Source: Channa striata
Taxonomy: Eukaryota > Chordata > Actinopteri > Anabantiformes > Channidae
NCBI GenBank assembly: GCA_033026295.1
Contig: CM065170.1
Span: 15,758,040 to 15,822,039 of the forward strand
Direction: 5' to 3'
DNA: 64,000 nt
This document shows, piece after piece, positions 1-12,800 of this stretch. The position numbers were made by a program, and so were the translations under genes. A model generated the notes under the pieces. The model was not told where the DNA came from. It did not search any database and was given only the letters and a program-made list of their open reading frames with translations. The stretch's first letter is position 1, and each line of letters opens with the position of its first letter.

Positions 1-2651
1 GCTTTCCATACACACGGTGAAGTGACAAAAGCACAAACTTCTATTGATTCTATCAGTGATTTTCGTCAAGATTGTGGAGTTGGACTGGAGTGTATTATAT
101 TAGTGGTTGTAGAGTTTTAACTCACTCATTCCGCGTAAATGTAACATATTTTATATATAATACAGTGGGAAAGTGTATTTTTGACTCAGTCCTGCTTGTC
201 AAGGTGGCTCTGCTAATAATTCACTCCAATTCAGTACTGAATTTCACATGAGGCCTTTTGCCTCCAGCCAGCCAGTCACAGCAAATAACAATCTGTTGTA
301 ATTGAGTTGCTGGATTATATAAAACTTTAAAAACATCCATCTGGTTGATTTGGAGGCTCCTAGCTCCATCCTGGCAGGTGAAACACAGCAGGGTTTGACT
401 TATGCGTTATTTTTACATTTGTTCACCTTCTGTTTGTGCCCAACTCTTAAGTTAATTTCCAGCTAGTTTCAAATTGGGGATCTATTAAAACGGAGAAATA
501 AAAGTGTTTGTATGAAATATAGATTCTGCTAAACTAGCATTTGTTGCTGGTTATTGGCTTCACGTATTGTAATTTAAAGTTTTGCTATGAAAGATCATTT
601 AAAAGTTAACATGATGATGAAACAGCATGTCATCAAGGCTTTGACATGTATGTCCAGCTTGTTTTTTTTTCCAATTTCAAAATGGACATGTTTTAATACC
701 AAACTACTTTTGTTAGTTGGTCAAATTCCATAAACAGCTTATTAAACATATTAGGGCTCAGGCCTACACACTATAACTAGTTAGCTGCTCCAATAATTAC
801 TGTTTTAATGTGAAACTCCTCATAATTTCCCCACAACTGTCTGTGTTTGCCTACAGTCTCTTTGTTCCAGTTGGCCTCAGATACAGATGCTGCACAGAGC
901 TGGTGCAGTTTCATTTGATTTTTGCATTTCATCCAAACCCTGTTTCAAAGTCAAGAGTGAAATAAGCTATTTAGAAGTTTAGGCAGAGAGTCGGTGCCCT
1001 TTCCCCCCCCTCCACAGGCTAATCACATATTCATGCGATGCGGTGAGTGATAAGTGATAAATAAATGACAGTGAATCTATTATAAGTATTAACCGACCAC
1101 GTCACTGGGTCACAGCAGTGGCCCTCCCGTCTGGTTGTCGCCACGCAGGACCTCTCTCCGCGAAACGCCGCGTAGGTCCTCATAAGTGATGACACTCGAG
1201 TGTGGCATAAAGGACGCGATGAGCCTCCCGCCTCTCCGTGCCAGAAGAGGTCATTCTGGCAGCACAATCAGCAGGCTGAATGGCTGCTCCTCCACACCTG
1301 TCTGCCATCAAACATGGAAATCACCCCACTCACCCGTGACTGTTGCATATTCCATGAGCGAACACAGTGTACAGCTCTTCATCATATTTTAACATGGGTT
1401 ATAAATACAAATTGTTGCACAACAATTGCACAAAAAAACATGTTTGTTTGTTTTTTTTCCTAGGCCCAGGAGAAAATGAGGTTGATACGGAGACTCAACT
1501 GCAATAACCCATTCACTTATTGAACGACAGCGGCTGGATACACTCTCAGCCTCGAGGCTTAAACAAAAAAGCAGAGCGCGGCTGCCTGATTGAATGGGTT
1601 TGTAATGCAAGCCAAATAGGTTTGTTCTAATGGGAATCAGCCTCGGTGACGGCTGCAGAGGCTTACGCCAGCACTATAACAGCAGTAAGCAGCGGCGGCA
1701 AACACCCCATCGCCGTTTGATTGGCTGTGAGAGGCAACACCACGGTTGCTGTGTTTACTAATGGCACTTTTACTGGGGTAATATTCAATGAGCCTGAACT
1801 TCAGGAATCACTGTTTTTGTAAAGCGGGTTCTCTGTATGTGTTTGCATGTTTGTGCTTGTTGAGGGGTTTCACATTATCACAGTGTCCAAACCTTCCCCG
1901 ACATAAGTTTTAGATTGGACATACTATCATCAAAATCTTTGAGCCAGGCACTGACTAATTCCTGAATAGCTTCAGGGACTGTGGCACATCTGACCAATCA
2001 TCCGAATTACTGGAGGTGGGAACCACATAGTGCACAGTGAAATTATTGTTTTAATATTGCATCAAAACCACAAAAGCAAGATTTAAGGCCAATAAACAGA
2101 GCTGCACCTCTAGGCCTGTGCTCAGAATGTTTACAGTAACTGTGGACATGGTCTTTGTTTTGTGTGCTCGGGTTTAAGATTCTCTCCAGAGATTTCTGCT
2201 GCAGCAATGTCACAAAAAAACTAAAATAAGGTCCATTTAATATTAGATCATCTCAGCATCCACAGAGAAGGAACAGTGTGGACAGCAGAACATCCATGAC
2301 AAAAACATGGATGGAAGTTTCACTCCTAAATTAAACAGTTTGCTCTGTGGATTCTGGAAATACCACTGTTTTATTAGATATGACAACTGGGTACAACCTT
2401 GTGCATAGCCAGACTCTATTGACTTAAGAATATAGGAAATTGCATGTTTGTTGATTTTTTTTTCTGCTCTACTGAACTATTACTTTACACATATTTCCGT
2501 CTGGTGATTGTGACATGTGCAGGCACGGACTGAAGGGGTCAACACCACGGGGAAGTGAGGGAGTCTTATTAGCCGCTGATGCAGCACAGCTGAGGGACAC
2601 CAGTGGCACACAGGTGCAGAGTTGAACTGAGAGCACAGGGGGCACAAGTAA
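1..2651. other. No gene recognised
   Basis: No ORF with family resemblance or convincing splice sites was seen. Between about 1090 and 1260 CpG dinucleotides are denser than in the surroundings, so an unrecognised regulatory element is possible. DIO2, the expected next gene past CEP128 in other vertebrates, was looked for and not seen. Confidence 0.5.
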
Positions 2652-2848
2652 ATGGCCTGCTGCTTACGGAAGAAGGTAGGAGATATTCTCAGGTCCTCAG
2701 CGTTCTGTTAGTCGCATAACACAACGTGCATTTGTGTTTGGAGACAAACTGATTGTGTGTATGAACAGGATTTAGCCCATGTCTGTTTGCATTGATTGTT
2801 AACCACGAACATGCATCACCCAGCTAATGACCTGATCCTTCAGCCTGT

Positions 2849-2879
<31 letters not shown>

Positions 2880-4324
2880 AGCAGGCAGGGAAAGAATCAA
2901 TCTGCAAGTCCCTTTGAATAGATCTGAATACTACTGGCACATTTTAAAAAACTTTCACTGTCATGCTGCAATTTATTCTGACAAGCTCAGGCAGATGCGT
3001 GTGAAGTTTCTCATACATGTGCAAATGCAGATTACAAACTCGTCCTTTTTACAGAGACTGTATTTTCCTCTGCTGGGGGAAAAAAAAAGCACAAATAAAC
3101 ACATACCAGTGGAAAGCTCTGAATTTATTCATTACCATCTCTCAACCTGACAAAGTGGAGTAAAGCTGGACTAATGATGGGGCAGAATGTAAATGGGGAA
3201 ACTAGTCTGCTGGGAGCAGTACGGCTGATCTATGAGTTTGCATGTGTTTTGCAACCTAATATAGCTTAGATAAGCAGACACTTTCCCAGGGATGTAGTAC
3301 AATATAAAGAAGCCCATTAGGGAGCCAGGGCTGTCGGTGACTGAGGCCGCCAAATGTGATTTATTCAGACAAATGTAAAAATATCAATTGTATGATGAAC
3401 GCGAGGAGGGGGGAGCGAAACCCTAAGACTGCTCATCATCTTCAAATTTAAGTCTGAGCACAAGTTTGATGCCTTTTGGGGAAATAAATTTGCTGAAACT
3501 CACTCACTGCTATGATCTGACAGGTTAAATAAATAAGAGTTACAAAGGAAAAACAAGCCGAAATTTCCAATTCTTTAGTCTCTTGGTATCTGCCAGATTT
3601 TGTGAACGCACCTCGCTGTCAGTCTGTATAGAACGAACCTAGTCAATAAATGTAAAAACCTACAGTATTTTTGAAGAGTCAGACAAGGGCAGTCAATCTG
3701 TGCTGGAATTTCTGCCCCGCGAGTTGTCCAATACTTCGTGTGGACCTTGGCTTTCCTAATGTACTTAAAACTTAAGAGGAAAAACGGGGATTGAGTAAAG
3801 GCTCAGTCCAGCTTTGTGGCTCATTTCGCTCTAAGCTTGGTTGAGCTTTGCTTTCCTCTGGATGCTGCTTTGTGAAACACACGTTCTGTGAGACTGGACC
3901 TGCATTCGTGTGGACTATGCAGAAGACTTTAACAACAAAGGCAGAAACTTTTGCTCCTTTTAACAACAGAACTTTTCCTTTCTTTAGAACGATGTGAAAT
4001 AGATAGAAGTGTTGCCTCTTCAAAGGAAAGAGCAGTACATTAGTGCTGACCTGTGTTCAAAAATGCCAAAGCTCAGAAAAAACTTTTAGCCGTCAATTAC
4101 GTTGTTTTCTTCTCTTCGGTTATTACAAGCTGCTGTTAGAAACCTGCAAAGACTTGAAAGAAGTTGCGTGCTGCACAATGTGCACGCACAAAGTTCCACA
4201 AGTTTAGATTTAGACAAAGGGCATCAAGCATAATTTCTAAATGTACTGATTTATTTGATTTGACCTTTTTTTTTTTTACAGATTGAAGGGCCATGCTATG
4301 CTACTAAGGAGAAACAAGTTTGTG
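2652..4324 (+). other. Weak candidate for a short spliced transcript
   Basis: An ATG at 2652 opens eight codons (MACCLRKK) up to a GTAGGA donor at 2676. At 4282 a 43-bp stretch follows a long T-tract plus ACAG and ends at a consensus GTGAGT donor at 4325; read on from the first exon it gives IEGPCYATKEKQVC plus one base. I recognise no family and found no convincing third exon. It may equally be chance or a non-coding RNA. Confidence 0.15.
2851..2879. repeat. (CA)n microsatellite
   Basis: About 14 uninterrupted CA units between GTCTG and AAGCAGG. Confidence 0.95.
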
Positions 4325-4480
4325 GTGAGTAACACTGTAATTACACCACTTAGAAACAATTAATCAAGAAGATTAATCAACTGCTACCCAGCGTGCAGCA
4401 CAGTACGTAAAGGCCTTCACGTCCACCACCTAAATATCACGTGTTTTGTTACATGTTCAGGACAGCAACTGGAAAAAAGA

Positions 4481-5189
4481 ACAAACCTCATTTTCAGAAA
4501 AGTTGGGATGCTGTGTCAAATCTGAATAAAGACAGTTCAATAATCTTAAATCATCAGGAAGCTATTTTTGAATGTAAGTACAACATAGAAGATGTGTTAT
4601 AGGACTTTAATGGCTTTTACAATTACAAAAATACTTAAGCGTATTATGAATTTGATGACCTAGTATATCTAAATTAGGAACCGGGATCATCTTTACCACT
4701 GCGATGCTTTGCCCCCTCTTGTAAAAATGCCCCTTTGGGATCTAGGAGAGTAATTGCTTTAATTTTTTTGAATGAAACTTTTCCCCTTATTTTAGGGTTT
4801 CAGCCGCTCTAACATTTGAGGCCTTCTCTCATATTTGTCCTCATTTTTTTTGCCAAACGTTTTTGATACTGACAGTCTTTCACTGATGAGCCATGTTGTT
4901 GTACTATGTAACAATGAGCTGCTGATGTAAGAGCCTGTTTTTTTAGAGCTGGTTCTGAGCCTATGCAGATTTTAGTAACTAAAGTCTACTTTTAACGGTT
5001 TACCTTTTTTACATTTAATGCATCAATAATTGTTATTTTTAAAAAAATTATGTTTTGCAGTTTCTGCACTTGATACTGTTTGTTGTCGTACTATTATGAA
5101 TAACAATGTGTTTCAAATGATTTGCAAATCAGTGCAGACTTTTATTTCCATTTTACACACTGTCCTAACTTTTCTGAAATGGGGCTTGT
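4481..5189. mobile_element. Non-autonomous DNA transposon (MITE) with ~30-bp inverted ends
   Basis: The left end (ACAAACCTCATTTTCAGAAA, then AGTTGGGA) and the reverse complement of the right end (ACAAGCCCCATTTCAGAAAA, then GTTAGGA) match over about 35 bp. The interior is AT-rich and has no transposase. The AGAAAAGTTGGGA terminal motif is common in teleost genomes; assignment to a hAT-like group is from memory. Target duplication is not clear because the flanks are A-rich. Confidence 0.8.
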
Positions 5190-6741
5190 AAGTAAAAAAA
5201 AAAATTAATAATTATTATAATACAAAATGACAAAAACTTACTTGTTGATGTTTAGTGATCTGTTATGTTTCAGCATTTATAGGTGTTTTTGTTTGTTTTT
5301 GGTCATTACACACCAGCAGTGGCTTAACTATTAATATCCATCAGTTTGAGTGAGTTAAAAAAATGATTTGCAAATTTATTAAGAATGAAAAACCTTTGCC
5401 TCACTGCTTTACACAGAAAACACAGATACCCTGGAGCAATATGAACATGCATTTCATTAGCATATATTCATTAGACAAATTGGAAATGTGGTTATGAAAA
5501 TGAAATGGCAAAGTTTATATTGAAGAAACAGACAAATGATGTGCTTCAAATTAGTTAGTGAAATATAATTTACATTTCAGTCTTACTTTATTAATTGGTG
5601 ATGGAATTTGAGCTTAAGAAAAAAAATACAAACTTCATATCAAATTCCATTTTAATGTGTTAACGGTTAGTTATTGATGAATTCAGTTGCTTTTTTTGAC
5701 TAGTGTGTCTGAGAATGATCACCGTAGCGTGTTCGGTCAAGATGATTCTGTAGCTTTCAGAAATGCTGCTCAGACTCCAAACACGCAGTTCATACAAGAT
5801 TATGTGCTTGTTTGTGAAATGTCTGCACAGCAGGTAGCGTGTTTACATCTTTGAAGTCGAGCAGCAAATTAGGAGGACATTCCTCTCTTGTGTGGCTTTA
5901 GGATGTTCTCTCCAATGGAGTGTAGCAAAAAGCAGAAGATATACCGGTGGGAATTGCCGGTCTCTCCGCTGCTGCAAAGCAAACACTTCACTCTGAAAAT
6001 GAAGGGGCCATCAAGAGCGCTTAGAAAATCAGACATTTAGCTGCATGGGGATTTATTCATAGTGCATAGATTTCCTTCGCATTTCACACAAAGTAGACAT
6101 CCATTTGCTCTTAGTGTTTGTTTCTTTTCACAAATATATACTGCATGAAAGAAAAAAAATAAATATAGACAATTGTTGTAAAAGTTGATAAAAGTAGTCA
6201 CATTTTCATCATCAGCACAAGAGTGTTAGTAAAAAACAAAAGCACAATTTCTTTAAGGCACCAGATTTGTTGTTTGTGTGACTTGATGGATACTAATTCG
6301 TTTTCACACATTGGCATGATAACAGAAATACAGATTGGTCATAAGGTAAACAATATTTAAAACCATTTGAGCTGTTAAAATGTTTGAATAATGGCATGAA
6401 ATGTAACAGTAAAATGTTTGGTTGACACCTCATTCAAACCCATTCAGTACATTCGAGTCATATAAATAGCATTTATGTAACGTTGAGTGTATCCTCCCCG
6501 ATGTTTTCTCCAAAGTATTTCACAAACTTTTGAAATCTCACAGTCTTACCCTCCTGCTCTTGAGCGCCTTTAGTGATTTCCTGTGTGAGGTAGTTGAGGA
6601 GGAACAGTGTTGTGTGCAAGACCTCTTCGTAAAGTCAAGTTGTTCTTTGTTCTGGACGAGCACCAGCAGGAAGAATCAGCTGAAAGCACCGTGTCTTTGG
6701 GGTTGTAGAGATACAGATAAAAAGGTTCACTTGAGGTTGAT
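5190..6741. other. Intergenic / CEP128 3' UTR, no other gene seen
   Basis: AT-rich sequence downstream of the CEP128 stop. The upper part (to about 6040) may be CEP128 3' UTR. No plus-strand gene is supported; the short frame at 6530-6745 only mirrors the CEP128 last exon region. Confidence 0.5.
6052..6057 (-). terminator. Possible CEP128 polyadenylation signal
   Basis: First AATAAA hexamer on the minus strand downstream of the presumed CEP128 stop, about 0.69 kb away. The hexamer alone is weak evidence; no clear GU-rich element follows. A further AATAAA lies near 5588. Confidence 0.25.
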
Positions 6742-6815
6742 CTAATCTGTAAGAGGTTTGGCCCTGTTGGCTGCAGAGTCATCCAAGTCTAAACTGGTCA
6801 GGTGTTTGAGAGGAG
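6742..6815 (-). CDS. cep128: CEP128 terminal coding exon (probable)
   Basis: Follows a pyrimidine-rich acceptor (TTTGCGCAG). Read in phase 1 it completes a Ser codon and gives PLKHLTSLDLDDSAANRAKP and LTD, then TAG at 6742-6744. Its phase fits exon 24 and the stop comes after 23 more codons. I recognise no specific homology here, so a different last exon cannot be excluded. The first minus-strand AATAAA below it is at 6052-6057. Confidence 0.6.
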
Positions 6816-9800
6816 CTGCGCAAACAGGTGAAAGAGAAAGAAAAATAGTTATTTTCCCATTCACAGTTTCAAAATGTATTTTTTCCTTTCTATTGTTATA
6901 AGAAGCTATTGAGAATGACAAGAGGAGACATAGACAAATTTGTTAGTGCCCTTACAGCTCATTGAAACAATGCCTCATTCCCCCTGAAAGTGATGAAATT
7001 CATCGCAATCGTCTCATGTATACCTGCACGCCTTTGGCAGAGTAAAGCAGTGGAAGTGTGAAAAATGCAAAATTATTCTACAAAGATTTTCTAAAATGGC
7101 CTGGACAGACTCGCACGTCTTTAATGTTATCAGTCATTCAGCCTATTTAAATGGAGAAAAGTTGTCGCTCAGTTTTTTCAGCTCCACGCTGAGTGTGATG
7201 CACATGACGACACCCAACCGCAAAGCTAAGAGAGTTGTCTGACGAGATCAGGAAGCTTATTACGGACAAGCACATCAAAGTTAAAGGCTGTAAGACAATC
7301 TGAAGACGCTTGATGCTCGTGTGACTACAGTGGAGCTCATGGAAGCCAACATTCCTGAATGTTGCCACAAGAGGAAAATTTTGAAAGCACAGTGCTCATG
7401 CAGTTACATCTGTAACTGACTGTATGGCCCGATGCTTTTGGAGCAACACTGGCATCCGTGCAGGACTCCAGCATGAAAACGTCCTTCAAACCTATGAAAC
7501 CGAGGCAGCCTGCTTGTGTTTTGGAGCTTCTTTGCTGCGTCTGGCACTGGGTTGCCTTTAATCTTGGAAGGGCACGACGAAATCTCAAGACTATCAAGAC
7601 ATTCTGGAGATAACGTGTGGTCATGGTCGTCCAACAGGATAATGACCTTGAACATGCAGGTACAATGCTAGACTATTGTAAAGTGGCTTTCCACAAGCCC
7701 TGATCTGAGTCCTTTTGAACATCCACGAAAAAGAGCGGCAACACGTGTCGGGAGAAGGGACCCTCCAAGCCTCAGTTTGCTGGAGCTGTTTGCTCGAGAA
7801 GAGCGGGTCGAACTACCTGAAAGTTTAATGGGAGCCTCAGAAATCGCTTGCTTGATTGATTTTGATTTGTTTTAAACAGAGATGTTACATAATTTTTTTC
7901 ATGAAATAGATTCCTCTAATTTGCCCACGTCTAAAGAACATAAATGATTAGCCCTACATCTTGCTGCCAAAATACTCATGAATATATGTGATAACTATAT
8001 TGTATGTTAACACTAGAGTTAAACAGCCATGGATGTGTTTTGGCCGCCATTATACTTGGAGGTAAAACAGAAAAATGTCACAGAAAGTACACTCCTGTCA
8101 CACTCTGCCAAATATCTGTAAGCGGCTTAGAGAAGTGCTACAAGTTATTTTGGCTGTGAGCCACTGGCAGTGCAACAGACAGACACACTTCCAGTGCACC
8201 GATGGAAAGTTTGAGCCTGTCTGACATGTTGAAATTCTGTAAGGAGAAGCACCAGTGCTCGCAGACAGCCAGGGTAAACGTCCTTACGTAAAATCTTTTC
8301 TACGAGTTTAGCCTAATAAAGACACCCCATGATTTAATTTTTGTGGGATAAAGCCATAATGAAACAAATGACGTACCGTAAGCATCCTACCGAACAATTG
8401 GTGTCCTATTTAAATAGGAAACATGACTTTTTAATCTCAGTAATATCATGCAAAATATCCCAGTGCAGACTTGGGATGCCGCACTACTTCTTCCAGATAC
8501 GCCGACAGAGCCCAGGTTTTACAGACTTAGTATATAAATACTCACACAGTGTGTCTGATCTCAAGGAGCTGCTAAGGAAAGTGTTGTGGCCTTTGATGGA
8601 GGAAGAAAGAGCAGCCAGTCTACGGCTCCTGGAAGTGGCATCCAGCTTCTCATCCTGGAAGACAGGACGACACAGCAACTGGTAAGCAAGGCAGCTCTCT
8701 GAGGCTGTAATCCAAATTAAACATCAGTAAAGTGCAAATGTTTGAAAAAGAGCCAGTAACTATATCACCAACGTATCGATGGTGATGAATATTAATAATT
8801 AAAAATAAAGATTCAGTACATCGGTGTAAAGTGTAAAAAGCTCTGAATGTAAAAGTGGCTCAAATCTGATCCTTTTGCCTATAAAAGACTTAATTTTAAC
8901 TTAATCATTTGATGATTCTTTTTTCTGTATGTGGTCTTGAATCCAAGCTCTGACAAGGTGACCATAAAGAAGAGATTTTTAATTTTACCAGCAAATGGTT
9001 CGTTTAAAACAAACACAGAGGAGAGCAACAACAGAGATGCAGGTGATCGACGACATGAGTACGTTTCAGATTAGTCTGACATTTATGGAGAGATTAACAT
9101 ATGAGCGTGCATTGAATTTTAGGTCTGCAATTGCATGGTCACAAGAGCTGGACATGTGATCTTTAACAAACATGAATGTTATCCACTACAATAAAAAGTT
9201 ATTTAAGCCTGAGCAGGTTTCTTTACTGTATATATTTTGTGATTATATTGCATGATTCACCAAATCCCTGCCTTGAAATTTAGATTCCCCTCATCCTGTG
9301 CACGTGTCCACTAATGACAGGACAACTATTCACCCAATGACGTCTAGTGATTCAAGCAGTAAACCAGTCATACATGTGGTGTAGAGGTTGTTTTTTGTTG
9401 CTTGCACTGCTGACTCTGATCGAGATGGAAACCTTGTAAAGACATTCCATCAATCCTTTTTCCTTAAACAAACCCCGGGTGGGCAGCAGCTATTAGGTTA
9501 ATGCAATCGCCACTTACGGCTCGACACGGGAGTCATTTGGCAAACCAACAAGGTTTCTGGTAGATTAAAACCATTTAAAAAAGTGACTCTATCGCTGTTC
9601 AGGGGAAGCTGCGTAGAGCTGACGGCTATCAGCTGTCAACAACGATGTCTTGACGGCTCCCTCGACTGTTCTAAAGCACAGAAGACGACTGCAGCAATTA
9701 ACGCTGGTAAAATTCCGGTTTTGTTTGGGCATATATGTGCCACTGCTCAAGCTGGTCTCACTCTGTCCATTCATCATGCATTACCAGGATGTAAAAATTA

Positions 9801-12800
9801 TTCATTTATTCATACAAGTTGCAAATTAGGTGCAGTGAGCGCGCACACACTGGCACTCGTGTGGGCGAACTAGACACACAAATGGCTCTCAAAGTCAGGT
9901 TATCCTTATCCAAATGGCTGCTGTTTGAACAAAGCCGTGCAATTAGTGATTGAAATAGAAAAAGTGTGGGTTGTTGTTTGGGAGTACGTGCTCTTGTAAG
10001 TCATTATAAAGCTAATTTTTCTAAAGCACAGAATTGCAACTGTCTGTATGTCATACTTGGTACTCTTGGATCCTGCGTTTCGACTCATCCAGTTGGTGCT
10101 GCAGGTCCCAGACAATCTCTTTGTATTTTGTGTAGCGCTGCTCTACCATCTCCCTCTGCCGCTGTGACTCCTGAAGGCACAAAATGGAGAGTGTGTCATC
10201 ACACCAACCAGACACAAGATGCCACGGTCTTTAACCAAGCCATAGGACAAAAAGCATTAACATCTAAATAGTTTTCATCCCCTTATACAGTAGAACAAAC
10301 AAATGAACCAGATAAATTTGACAGGGTATGGCATGGAACACTGACCAGCACCATTGAAAGGTGTGATTTTCTCTGTGCTGTTATCAGATTTATTCTAATG
10401 CTTTCATTTTGTCTGCACCTAGGGCTGGTAAAGAAATATGTGGGAAAAAATAGATCAAGTTTAACTTTTTGGGGTGTAACGTTTCTGATAGTGAGACCAA
10501 ACAATAAATTCAATGGTCTCACATCACAGTTCAAAACCCCTCCATTTTTCCAACTCTCCATCCCTGTTGCAGAAACCTTATTTGTCCCACAGTGCGTCCA
10601 CGGCAATAGTACAGGCATGGCGCCATTCAACCCCACGCCATTTCTTCACAAATTCTAGTTGACGTTACATTCAACAGATTGTACAGATTTGTTTTTTTTA
10701 AAGTCTCACAGGTGAGTGTGAAGAGATCAAGAGTGATTGTTGACTTCACTACATCCCCGTTTTTTAAGATGATAAATGAGAAGCAGAGAAATACCTCGAC
10801 TTTCTAAAGGCTGTCTGATTTGTCTATTGATGTCCTTAAACGCACCATTTAACTGCCCCTCCTCCCCAGCTTAGTGAGAGCAGCAGTAGAGTGACGCCTG
10901 CATTTACATGGACTTAAGTAACCAGGTTACCGTAGCATTTTTTTTTTGTGCCAACTAAACAGCAAAGCTGGTTTTCCGACATTGGGATAGGGGATGTGTG
11001 AAACCTGATTTCCACGGGTAGATTTCTGTTAGAATCCCTATTTCCCCCCCATGTCTACACTTAACCAGGTTTCTAAGCAGCTTTCACCAGCTGCACATGT
11101 ACATAACAAGGCTGCAGACAGGAGCATGAAAGCCTGAATGAACAAAGACAGAATTTATGCGGCAATGCTGCCTCATTTAAAAAACAAAGTCTGCAAAAAA
11201 GTCCAATGGTCACAATCTGGTAAAAGCCGTGAGCCAGACACCTGAAAGAAGTCTGAGGAGGAGGAAAAATCAGGTTACTCTTCTGCTGCATGTTCACATG
11301 AATTTACAGTGAACTTGTTCCTCAAGTGCATGTAAACACTGTTCAACAATTACCAGAGGAAGCTGCTTTCTCAGAATACTCAGGTTACTTAAGAGTATGT
11401 AAATGAAGTAACAGGAAGTGAGTAAAGAGAGGGAGCAATATTAGAACTCAAATGTCCTGTTCTGATTGTCTCACGGTGGTTATGTCCTTAAACACGGTCA
11501 CATCCACACAACCTGGCAGGAAGGATTCTGAATGAATTCCACTGCCTGAACCTCCGTGGCCTCCTCGCTCTGAAGGTAGGCAGATGTGTGAAATGGGATG
11601 CATGTTTACAATGCGGAGCAGTGACATTAGGTCTGGCAATATGATTTTCTGCTGTTAAGTTCACTCTTAAGCGAATGTAAATTATATTAATGAGACCTTT
11701 AGGTTTGAATCTGATACATCTGACCAATAATGGTAAGTTCCAAAGAGAAAAACATTGCTAATGGCTCCGAAGGAATCTATGGTTAATTCATAAAACAAAG
11801 GAAATGTTTACATTTTTTCAGAAACAAAAAAAGAAAACACACCCAACTGGATTAGGAGAACTGGGGTACAAATAAAAACCCACCTCCAGATCTCTGAAGT
11901 TCTCCATCAGACACAGTTTCTCCGGAACGGATTCCAAGTGATCTACAGCTACTTTGAATTTCTGCGAAGTGAACACATAAAACCAAGTTACTTTACGTAT
12001 CAAAATTAAATTCACAATTACTACTAACAAGTCTACAAAGATTTGTCTGAGAATTCTGTATGATGTATGTACTAAAATTGTAAAAATATCCAAAATAAAC
12101 AGCACTGAAAGCATATTTTCATAGACTGTTTTTGTTGTACATTTCTTGTTATACTTAAAAACTAAGAAATTGAAGATTTTCAAAGTCCTAAAATAGCATT
12201 TAGGGTGAAGCAATGAGCACAAGACAACATAAAAATAGTAGATGAAAAACTGGTTAAATGCTGTTCCCATAACCTATTTCCTTACCCTCACGACTTTCCC
12301 TGGTTTCTCGAAAAATTCTTACTTAAGGCAGAGAAAAAGATGAAAGTAAGAGAGGTGAGGAAGGAATATGTGATGAAATAAAATGATGTTCCCAGTCAAG
12401 GGTCATCTGGAGCAGCGATCACTGATAACAGCTGGATCAGTTGTCTGTGGGCTTCAAACTGTTGTGCAGTGGCTACTGATGCCTTTTGTGTGCACACATA
12501 ATTGGATGTACTGGCCAAATAACAAGGCTGCACAGCTGATACTGTTAGCACTGTTGTGTGTAATTTATGTCCTCCCACATGACAAAATGAAATGTGATAT
12601 ATTCAACTCTGCATATAAAGTATGTTATGTTTCATAAAATCCCCTTGATGATGAGCACTAACACATCCGGAGCAGCCAACAAGTGAATACATTTATATGC
12701 AATGTTGTAAGCCTCAGATGTCAATAGTATCGTTTAGGGTGAAATCTATATGAATATATATTTCAAGCCAGTGACCTAATAAAAAAAACTTACAGTTTGG

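Noticed and set aside
4441..4530. A third exon for the mini-exon pair, after TTCAG at 4460
   Set aside because: The frame runs straight into the end of the MITE at 4481 and stops; more likely chance.
1..6700. DIO2, expected beyond CEP128 by vertebrate synteny
   Set aside because: No deiodinase exon or selenocysteine-type frame was found; it must lie outside the window or elsewhere.
8341..8685. 114-codon plus-strand open frame
   Set aside because: Antisense to CEP128 exon 24; no family resemblance and no splice context.
11818..12270. 150-codon minus-strand open frame
   Set aside because: Only the stretch at 11884-11961 is coding (CEP128 exon 22); the rest is read-through of AT-rich intron on both sides.
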